The notes beneath the pieces were generated by a model. That model was not told the origin of the DNA, did not search any database, and saw only the letters and a program-made list of their open reading frames with translations. A program made the translations under genes and the position numbers. A stretch of 7,506 nt of DNA from Acidobacteriota bacterium (GTDB lineage: Bacteria > Acidobacteriota > Terriglobia > Bryobacterales > Bryobacteraceae), in contig CANNLB010000103.1 in NCBI GenBank assembly GCA_947505565.1, positions 1-7,506 on the forward strand, read 5' to 3'. Below are positions 1-5,046 of this stretch, in pieces. Positions within the stretch are counted from its first letter, which is position 1; each line of letters begins with the position of its first letter.

Positions 1-1
1 G

Positions 2-532
2 GTGTACGGGGCGCTGTCGACCGACGGCGGGGTGGCGTGGTCGAATCGGCTCGTCTATGCCTCTCCCGCCGGCAACGTCTGCGAGTGTTGCCATCCGTCG
101 GTGACCATCGATGGGCAGGGCCAGATTCACGTCATGTTCCGCAATTGGCTGGATGGCTCGCGAGACATGTATCTGGCTTCGTCAAAGGACGGGGGCAAGA
201 CCTTTGCCGCGGCCAAGCTGGGCGAGGGAACCTGGAAGTTGAACGCCTGCCCCATGGACGGCGGAGGTCTCGTGATGGGCCCGGCCGGACCGATGACCGT
301 TTGGCGCCGCGACGGCAAGATCCACGCAACTAGCGAGATCGGCGAAGGGAAGGACCCGGCGATGGCGGTGGGGCCGGATGGCAAGGCTGTCTACGGTTGG
401 ACGCGCGGTGGTGAGGTGGTCGTGGACGGCCAGTCGATGGGTCCGGGCGGCTTTGTCAGCTTGGTCGGCGGCCAGCACGTGGTGGCCGCTTGGGAGACGC
501 CGGGCGGGATCAGAGTCCAGCGTCTTCGCTAG
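2..532 (+). CDS. Asp-box (BNR/sialidase-like) beta-propeller protein, 3' part only
   Basis: This is the C-terminal 176 residues of a protein whose start lies left of the window; the GTG at position 2 is merely the first possible start codon in view. Two Asp-box motifs (S-x-D-x-G-x-x-[WF]) are visible, STDGGVAW at residues 6-13 and SKDGGKTF at 61-68, typical of BNR-repeat propellers such as exo-alpha-sialidases. Between them is a Cys-rich CECCH cluster (27-31), and an ACPMDGG segment (82-88) adds another Cys. Asp-boxes are structural turns and do not by themselves prove sialidase activity; no catalytic Arg triad or Tyr/Glu pair can be assigned from this fragment. The Cys/His cluster could bind a metal or form disulfides in an exported protein (inference). 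The stop at 530-532 lies inside the 3' end of the convergent adaptor gene. Confident of the fold, not of the substrate. Confidence 0.85.
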   Translation: MYGALSTDGGVAWSNRLVYASPAGNVCECCHPSVTIDGQGQIHVMFRNWLDGSRDMYLASSKDGGKTFAAAKLGEGTWKLNACPMDGGGLVMGPAGPMTVWRRDGKIHATSEIGEGKDPAMAVGPDGKAVYGWTRGGEVVVDGQSMGPGGFVSLVGGQHVVAAWETPGGIRVQRLR

Positions 533-1733
533 CGGCTTTCACCACAGCACCACTGCGTAGCGGTGTATCGGTGGCGAGCGCCACGCGGTCGCCGGATTTC
601 AGTCCGCTCGTGACCTGGATCCGGGAGACGTTCGAGATCCCTGTTTCAATCGGCCTCCAAGTGACCTTGTCGCCCTCGAGCCGGAACACCCCCGTTACGC
701 CGTTCTCCCGGCGAATCGCTTCCTTCGGGATGGTGATTGCCTCGGGAGCGGTACGGCTGCGGACAGCGGCGTTGATGTTCGCGCCGGGAGGCAGTTCGTT
801 TCCGGGATTGGCGATGCTAACGAGAACCTCGCCCACGTGACGATTGCCGAGCGCCACGATCTGCACTGGTAATCTCTCCACGGTCCCCACCCAGCTCTTG
901 CCCGCGAGGGCGTCCCACGTGATATTGACCGGCTGCCCGACCGCCACCCGACCGAGCTCAGGCTCGTCGACATAGACATTCACCCGCATCGTATCCACGC
1001 GACCGACGTTGGCGACGACGTCGCCCGGATTCACGAAAGCCCCGGGGCGAAGGTCAACCTGGAAAACGACCCCTTCCAGCGGAGAGCGAATGCTTCCCTG
1101 CTCCATCTTTTCCTTCGCCAACGCGACAGCGGCTTGAGCCTCTTTCAGCCGTCCATCGACGGCGGTTTGGTCGCCCGGAGAGACGAGCGCGGTGCGCCGG
1201 TCCTGTAAGCCCCGGATCTGTTCGACCATGACCTTCAGGCGTCCCCGCGGCAGGGCCGCCTCCTGCGGCGGAGCGGCCTTCTTGGCAATAAGGCGATCGA
1301 TGGCGGCGAGTTCTTGGTCCAGATTCGTTTTCTCCACCCGCAGCCGAGCGATGTTGGCATCGATCTCGGCCAAGGCCGACGAACTACCGCCTTGCTTAAC
1401 GGTTTGCAGGTCGCCCTGCACCTGGGTGACGCGAGCTTCCGCCGTTTGCAGCGCAATCCGCGCCTCGTTGTTTTCCAGCAGGGCTATGATCGCCCCGTCC
1501 GTGACAATCGAACCCTTCTGCACGCGGATCTCCCCCAATCTACCCGCCCGTTCTGCGCGGACGGCCGCCCAGGAGATAGGCTCCGCTTTGCCGTTCGTGT
1601 TCAGGGTATCGACCAGATCCTCCGACTTAACGATCGTGAAGCGGATTTCCGGAGGCGTGTTCTTCCACGAGAAGGCGAACCATCCGAGAGCGGCGAAAAG
1701 GAGGAGAGCCAGGAGCCAATAAATCATCTTCAT
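510..1733 (-). CDS. HlyD/RND-type periplasmic adaptor (membrane fusion) protein
   Basis: The 407-aa protein would link an inner-membrane transporter (RND or MacB-like ABC) to an outer-membrane channel. An N-terminal hydrophobic anchor (about 4-22, WLLALLLFAALGWFAF) is followed by the first biotinyl-lipoyl half (about 56-90). An alpha-helical coiled-coil hairpin follows (about 91-210, Ala/Glu/Arg/Leu-rich, with a Pro-containing break near 155-163), then the second lipoyl half (211-247, SIRSPLEGVVFQ...GAFVNPGDVV). Beta-barrel and membrane-proximal domains come next (about 248-400, including the IPKEAI segment at 335-340). The start at 1733 was chosen because its ATG forms an ATGA overlap with the dehydrogenase stop and is followed directly by the membrane anchor; a longer frame to 1844 would lie inside the dehydrogenase. 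No good Shine-Dalgarno precedes it, so translation is probably coupled. Its 3' end overlaps the convergent propeller gene by 23 bp, so no transporter partner follows it in the operon. Confidence 0.92.
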   Translation of the reverse strand: MKMIYWLLALLLFAALGWFAFSWKNTPPEIRFTIVKSEDLVDTLNTNGKAEPISWAAVRAERAGRLGEIRVQKGSIVTDGAIIALLENNEARIALQTAEARVTQVQGDLQTVKQGGSSSALAEIDANIARLRVEKTNLDQELAAIDRLIAKKAAPPQEAALPRGRLKVMVEQIRGLQDRRTALVSPGDQTAVDGRLKEAQAAVALAKEKMEQGSIRSPLEGVVFQVDLRPGAFVNPGDVVANVGRVDTMRVNVYVDEPELGRVAVGQPVNITWDALAGKSWVGTVERLPVQIVALGNRHVGEVLVSIANPGNELPPGANINAAVRSRTAPEAITIPKEAIRRENGVTGVFRLEGDKVTWRPIETGISNVSRIQVTSGLKSGDRVALATDTPLRSGAVVKAASEDAGL

Positions 1734-2830
1734 GGAATCAATACGGTCTTCCCGGCCCGCCAGTTTCGAACGGTTTCGAGAGCCGTATTTGCTTCGTGGA
1801 GCGTGAAGCGTGCCGTGATCTCCTCGGCAAAAAGCCGCTGCCAATGAGGAATTTCTAGCATGCGAAGTGCTTTATCCACATGGCGAGCTTCGAAGGCCCA
1901 ACTGCCATGAATCGTGAGCTGCTTTCGGGTGATGATGTGGGGGTTGAACGATATATTACCGGCGTTGGCATATTGGCCTAAAACCAGAAACTTGCCCCCG
2001 TCGCGGGGCAGTTCGATGCCCTCGTTCACCGCTTCGGGGAAGCCGACGCACTCGACAACCAGATCGGCCCCGAAGCCACCGGTTTCGGCCAGGACGAGGG
2101 CTCGCCGCGCCTCGACCGTGGGCGTGGCGGCGATATCGATGAGGACATCCGCGCCAAATGCCTCAGCCATCTCCAGCCGATGGGGCGGGCCGCCGATCGC
2201 GATGATTTTGCCCGCCCCGCTTTGCTTGGCGACGGCGATCGCCGCCAGACCTACCGGGCCCGTGCCCTGCACGACCACCGTTTCGCCCCAGGACACAGGG
2301 CAGCGTTCAAGACCATGTATCGCCGTCATCAGCGCGCAGCCGGAGCCGACTACGGCTTCGGTCGAAATCGAGTCAGGAATCTTGAATAGTGATGTGCCGG
2401 CGCGGAGATGGATCTGTTCCGCGTAGCCGCCGCGCAGGTGGGGCGCCACGTCGCAGCAGTAGGAGATGCCGTAGGCCTTCCGGGCGACGCACCGGGTGGG
2501 TTGGCGGACGACCCGACAATAGTAACATTCGCCGCAGGTGATAGAACTGGCCCAGACGATGCGGTCGCCGATAGCCAGCGTTTCCCCCCGAAAATCTTTG
2601 ACGAGGCCTTCGCCGAGCACTTCGATGCGGCCGACGGTTTCATGGCCCATGATGACGGGCAGGGGGATGGGCAGTTGGCCCAGCCACAAGTGCACGTCAG
2701 TGCCGCAGATGCCGGCCATCTCGATCCGGACGAGACATTCGCCAGGGCCAGCCGCGGTGAGCGCCGGGAACTGGCGAATTTCTAGGGGTTGTTCATAGGC
2801 CGTCAAGACGGCGGCGGTAATGGATTTCAT
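1730..2830 (-). CDS. Zinc-dependent medium-chain alcohol dehydrogenase
   Basis: This is a 366-aa cytosolic NAD(P)-dependent oxidoreductase of the zinc-containing MDR superfamily, of normal length. The GroES-like catalytic domain carries Cys42 in GICGTDVH and His63-Glu64 in MGHET, expected ligands of the catalytic zinc. Cys99, Cys102, Cys105 and Cys114 form the structural-zinc lobe (C-x2-C-x2-C-x8-C). A nucleotide-binding motif GTGPVG lies at 189-194, opening the Rossmann domain, and a C-terminal return to the catalytic fold ends in GKTVLIP. Residues 120-133 include an unusual Cys125-Cys126 pair just before GGYAE. The ATG at 2830 is preferred over one 18 bases upstream because it forms ATGA with the preceding gene's stop, has an AAAAGGA site 7 bases before it, and begins the domain neatly. 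The substrate cannot be predicted; sorbitol/threonine-type and phosphonate-associated dehydrogenases share this architecture. Confidence 0.93.
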   Translation of the reverse strand: MKSITAAVLTAYEQPLEIRQFPALTAAGPGECLVRIEMAGICGTDVHLWLGQLPIPLPVIMGHETVGRIEVLGEGLVKDFRGETLAIGDRIVWASSITCGECYYCRVVRQPTRCVARKAYGISYCCDVAPHLRGGYAEQIHLRAGTSLFKIPDSISTEAVVGSGCALMTAIHGLERCPVSWGETVVVQGTGPVGLAAIAVAKQSGAGKIIAIGGPPHRLEMAEAFGADVLIDIAATPTVEARRALVLAETGGFGADLVVECVGFPEAVNEGIELPRDGGKFLVLGQYANAGNISFNPHIITRKQLTIHGSWAFEARHVDKALRMLEIPHWQRLFAEEITARFTLHEANTALETVRNWRAGKTVLIP

Positions 2831-3129
2831 TGACCGGTCCTTTTGCAATAGTCGAGGAGGAGTTCGATTTCGCGTTCCCGTTGGGCGGGGGTGGCGTGGG
2901 TGAAAGCGTCGACGTCCCAGGGGACTCCCATTTGTTCGAAAACAGGGTGATGGCCGATTTTGCGGAACCAGTAGCCGGCGTTAAACTCGTCGGGTTCGGC
3001 CCGATGGATGATGGCGTGCCAGTAGCTGCCCGTGGGGGTGTGAAGGTCCTGCGCCACGTTGTGGGCTTCGCTCCATAAACCGCGACTCAGCAGATGGCCA
3101 GCGCGGACGGCCGGGAGATCGGGAGACAT
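2827..3129 (-). CDS. Conserved protein of unknown function with HxxxHRxExDxxN...YWFRxxGxHPVF signature
   Basis: This 100-aa soluble protein is the first gene of the minus-strand operon. Its core is rich in distinctive residues: His38, His42-Arg43, Glu45, Asp47 and Asn50, then YWFRKIGHHPVF at 53-64. I associate this pattern with short hypothetical proteins in Acidobacteriota and Planctomycetota, from memory only, and know no demonstrated function. The His/Glu/Asp density could suit a metal site or a small hydrolase, but that is speculation. There is no signal peptide or membrane segment; the C-terminus is a charged helix (83-98). The ATG at 3129 leaves only 36 bases to the divergent patatin gene and has just a weak purine run (AGAAG) upstream. 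Its TGA overlaps the dehydrogenase ATG, suggesting coupled translation. Confidence 0.8.
   Translation of the reverse strand: MSPDLPAVRAGHLLSRGLWSEAHNVAQDLHTPTGSYWHAIIHRAEPDEFNAGYWFRKIGHHPVFEQMGVPWDVDAFTHATPAQREREIELLLDYCKRTGQ
2838..2844 (-). promoter_or_regulatory. Ribosome binding site for the dehydrogenase
   Basis: On the minus strand AAAAGGA ends 7 bases before the ATG at 2830, inside the last codons of the preceding gene. It supports the 2830 start over the upstream in-frame ATG at 2848. Confidence 0.6.
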
Positions 3130-3165
3130 CGTCTTCTATTGTGACATTCAGCGGAGAATGGAGGA
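3130..3165. promoter_or_regulatory. Divergent intergenic region between two operons
   Basis: These 36 bases separate the start codons of the minus-strand operon (3129) and the patatin gene (3166). Both transcripts must begin here or inside the opposing gene, so any promoters would overlap the neighbouring 5' coding ends. I see no convincing -35/-10 pair on either strand; a minus-strand ACAATA-like sequence near 3137-3142 is only a weak candidate. On the plus strand GCGGAG (3151-3156) sits 9 bases before the patatin ATG, while the stronger GGAGGA (3160-3165) touches the ATG and is too close to be ideal. Confidence 0.4.
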
Positions 3166-3843
3166 ATGGCGAAACGAGCGCTGGTGCTGGGTGGAGGTGG
3201 GATGTTCGCCGCGTTTCAAGCCGGGGCTTGGCGGGAGCTGTCCCGGTCGTTTCAGCCCGATGTGGTGGTGGGGGCGTCGGCGGGGGCCCTGAACGCGTGG
3301 ATGATCGCGAGCGGGGTGAGCGGGGAAGAGCTCTGCACCCTGTGGTCAACGCTCGAGCAGAAGGCGGGATTAAAGTGGCCGCGATACTGGGGCGACGGGA
3401 TCTTGGATACCTCGGCGCTCGAGGCTTTCATCGGACAGCTCACGGAACGGTATCGACCCAAGGTGCGGCTAGGGGTGGCGGTGTGCGAGGGGCCGCGACT
3501 GGCGAACCGCGTCTATTGGGATACCGAAGTGACGGTGGACCATCTGCTGGCTTCGTGCGCCGTGCCGGGGCTGCTGGCGGCGAAACGGTTGGAGGGTGGG
3601 TTATCGTTCGACGGTGGGCTGCGGACGGTGTGTCCGGTGTGGGCGGCAGAGGAGATTGGGCCTACCGAGATTGTGGTGATCAACGTGTGGACGCATTTTC
3701 CTTGGCAGCGCCCGGCGGTGGACGGGCCGAACGTGCGACGGATTGAGCCGCAGGAGCGGTTGGGTTCGCTGCGCCATGCGGCGGTGTGGGAGCGGGGCCG
3801 CATCGAACGATGGATCGCGCAGGGGGAGGCGGCTGCGCGATAA
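3166..3843 (+). CDS. Patatin-like phospholipase family protein
   Basis: This is a compact 225-aa serine acylhydrolase that probably hydrolyses ester bonds of phospholipids or other acyl lipids with a Ser-Asp dyad. The glycine-rich oxyanion-hole loop is GGGGMFAAFQAG (9-20), the nucleophile elbow is GASAG (36-40) with Ser38, and the catalytic Asp lies in the DGG motif at 149-151 after the conserved ASCAVPGLLAA segment (129-139). All three motifs are in the expected order. The oxyanion loop lacks the Arg of the classic GGGxRG form, carrying Met-Phe-Ala instead. No signal peptide or membrane segment is seen, so it is probably cytosolic; bacterial relatives of this size include RssA-like proteins. 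The ATG at 3166 keeps the beta-strand preceding the glycine loop. Its TAA shares a base with an ATG of the next frame (TAATG at 3841-3845), which suggests co-translation. The physiological lipid is unknown. Confidence 0.92.
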   Translation: MAKRALVLGGGGMFAAFQAGAWRELSRSFQPDVVVGASAGALNAWMIASGVSGEELCTLWSTLEQKAGLKWPRYWGDGILDTSALEAFIGQLTERYRPKVRLGVAVCEGPRLANRVYWDTEVTVDHLLASCAVPGLLAAKRLEGGLSFDGGLRTVCPVWAAEEIGPTEIVVINVWTHFPWQRPAVDGPNVRRIEPQERLGSLRHAAVWERGRIERWIAQGEAAAR

Positions 3844-3851
3844 TGAGGTTT

Positions 3852-4148
3852 ATGCCAACGTATCGCATATTTCGAATGAAGGACACGCCTCGGCAGAACT
3901 TTCGATGGGCCCCCCACACGAGCGGCGTGACGCCGGTAAAGCTGAAGGACTTCGAAGAAGGCGGGAGCGTGGACGCGGCCAACCCCTACGACGCTTGGGA
4001 GCAACTGAAGACGACGGACGCGGCGCTGCAGGTGGGGGACATTCTGGAGACCGAGCTCGGCGAAATTCAGTTGTACAAGTACGTGGGCTTCGAAGAGGCC
4101 AAGTGGATCGTCCCCGAACACCCGGCGGGCATTCCCGCTAAGATATAG
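3852..4148 (+). CDS. Small conserved protein of unknown function (98 aa)
   Basis: I know no function for this small soluble acidic protein. The N-terminus MPTYRIFRMKDTPRQNFRWAP (1-21) is basic and aromatic, leading into PHTSG (21-25). An acidic middle holds the DAANPYDAWEQL helix (41-52), followed by VGDILETELGEIQLYKYVGFEEAKW (61-85), which reads as beta-strands around a conserved-looking VGDILE turn. No signal peptide, membrane segment or known catalytic motif is visible. The ATG at 3852 was chosen because MPTYRI makes a natural start and GAGG lies just upstream (3845-3848), although the 3-base spacing is short. An in-frame ATG at 3843 (adding MRF) overlaps the patatin stop as TAATG and may be the real start. 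The 2H phosphoesterase follows after only 4 bases, so it is likely co-translated with both neighbours. Confidence 0.8.
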   Translation: MPTYRIFRMKDTPRQNFRWAPHTSGVTPVKLKDFEEGGSVDAANPYDAWEQLKTTDAALQVGDILETELGEIQLYKYVGFEEAKWIVPEHPAGIPAKI

Positions 4149-4152
4149 GCAT

Positions 4153-4713
4153 ATGGACCCCTCGTCGGGACACCAGACTGTGTACGGTCTTGTTGCCTAC
4201 ATCAACGGCACGCTAGGGAATTTTCTCTACAACTTGCGCCAGGAATTGGTGCCGAGTTGCCGGTTACGATCGCATGTGTCGCTGCTGCCTCCGCGGCTAC
4301 TAGCCGGCGATGAGCAAGCGGCGAAGCAGCGGATTGGCGAGGTGGCCGAGCGACACGCGCCGTTGACGGTAAAGCTCGGAGAGTTACGGGTGTTTCCGGT
4401 GACCAACGTCATCTATGTCGAGTTGGCCTATGGGCGCGACGAACTAGCCGCGATGCATGATGATTTGAACAGTGGAGCTCTGGCTTATGCAGAACCGTTT
4501 TCGTATCATCCGCACATCACACTCGGCCAGGAGTTGAAGCCGGACCAGTTTGAGGCGGCGCTCGCGCTGTGTCAAAAATGCTGGGCGGAGTATAGGGGAC
4601 CGCGGAGCTTTGCCGTGGATACGATCACCTTCGTGCGCAATACGGGCAACTGCGGCTGGTCCGACTTACAGGACGTTGCTCTGGAACGGCAACCGGTTCC
4701 CGCTCTATACTAA
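4153..4713 (+). CDS. 2H phosphoesterase, 2'-5' RNA ligase superfamily
   Basis: This 186-aa protein carries the two His-x-[ST] motifs that define 2H phosphoesterases: HVS at 41-43 (in RSHVSLLPPR) and HIT at 121-123 (in YHPHITLG), separated by about 78 residues as in LigT/CPDase-type enzymes. Family members act on 2',3'-cyclic phosphates, 2'-5' RNA linkages or other cyclic nucleotides; the exact substrate here cannot be told. It has the usual length of the single-domain family. No signal peptide is present, so it should be cytosolic. The ATG at 4153 follows the previous stop by 4 bases with only a weak AGG upstream, pointing to coupled translation. Its partners, a patatin-like lipase and a 98-aa protein, give no established pathway. 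Confidence 0.88.
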   Translation: MDPSSGHQTVYGLVAYINGTLGNFLYNLRQELVPSCRLRSHVSLLPPRLLAGDEQAAKQRIGEVAERHAPLTVKLGELRVFPVTNVIYVELAYGRDELAAMHDDLNSGALAYAEPFSYHPHITLGQELKPDQFEAALALCQKCWAEYRGPRSFAVDTITFVRNTGNCGWSDLQDVALERQPVPALY

Positions 4714-4716
4714 GAT

Positions 4717-5019
4717 GTGGGTTTGAAGCGAGCGCGAGTGTCGGCGATGTTGACGGGGCTCTTGGTTCTGTTCCTGGCCATTGCCGTCTATTCACCCCTG
4801 CATCAGCACCAAGTCGGCAAGCCGTTTGACTGTTCGCTGAACAATATCGACCAAGCCGTAGCCGAAGCGGCAGGCTCGACGCTGGTGTCCCTCGTTGTAT
4901 TTGTGATGATCGTGAAGGTCTTCGCGCCGCGCGAACTGCGGCCGGAGTTCGCGGTCGTCCGTGAGTTTGGCGTTCGCGGGCCACCGGCTCAATCAGCTAA
5001 TTTCGTCCAGTTCTCCTGA
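4717..5019 (+). CDS. Small membrane-anchored protein with HxH...C segment, upstream of a TonB-dependent receptor
   Basis: This 100-aa protein has a basic N-terminus (KRAR at 4-7), a first hydrophobic segment (about 11-25), an intervening LHQHQVGKPFDCSLNNIDQ stretch (28-46) with His29, His31 and Cys39, a second hydrophobic segment (54-69) and a polar tail with RGPPA (87-91). The His/Cys stretch would lie between two membrane segments or just after a signal peptide, probably on the periplasmic side, and could bind a metal (inference). I recall similarly built short proteins next to TonB-dependent receptors in Acidobacteriota, but cannot name a family. The start is uncertain: GTG at 4717, 3 bases after the preceding stop, gives the basic N-terminus, while GTG 4738 and ATG 4747 are alternatives. 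The ATG at 4715 is out of frame and stops at once. No clear ribosome binding site is present. Confidence 0.7.
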   Translation: MGLKRARVSAMLTGLLVLFLAIAVYSPLHQHQVGKPFDCSLNNIDQAVAEAAGSTLVSLVVFVMIVKVFAPRELRPEFAVVREFGVRGPPAQSANFVQFS

Positions 5020-5037
5020 CCAAATTCGATTGATTGC

Positions 5038-5041
5038 GAGG
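5038..5041 (+). promoter_or_regulatory. Ribosome binding site deciding the GTG start of the receptor
   Basis: GAGG ends 5 bases before the GTG at 5047, within the 27-base gap after the small membrane protein gene. The overlapping ATG at 5045 is in another frame and reaches a stop after eight codons, so GTG is the supported start. Confidence 0.55.
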
Positions 5042-5046
5042 TCTAT

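Noticed and set aside
1734..1844. N-terminal extension of the adaptor to an ATG at 1844
   Set aside because: The extra 37 residues would lie inside the dehydrogenase, displace the membrane anchor from the N-terminus and break the ATGA junction.
1314..1847. 177-aa plus-strand open frame opposite the adaptor and dehydrogenase genes, with another of 176 aa at 1192-1722
   Set aside because: Both lie antisense to strongly supported genes with clear domains, have Arg/Ser-rich low-information translations and no recognisable motif; they are by-products of high GC content.
3513..4121. 202-aa minus-strand frame across the patatin gene and the 98-aa gene
   Set aside because: It runs antisense to two supported genes and would require ignoring the patatin catalytic motifs; the translation has no domain-like features.
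4826..4854. TTGACT resembling a -35 box for a promoter of the receptor gene
   Set aside because: No acceptable -10 hexamer lies 16-18 bases downstream; the AT-rich CAATAT is only 10 bases away and the site lies within the small membrane protein gene.
5020..5046. Possible terminator or operator between the small membrane protein gene and the receptor
   Set aside because: The 27 bases contain no stable GC-rich hairpin followed by a T-run; only a ribosome binding site is supported.
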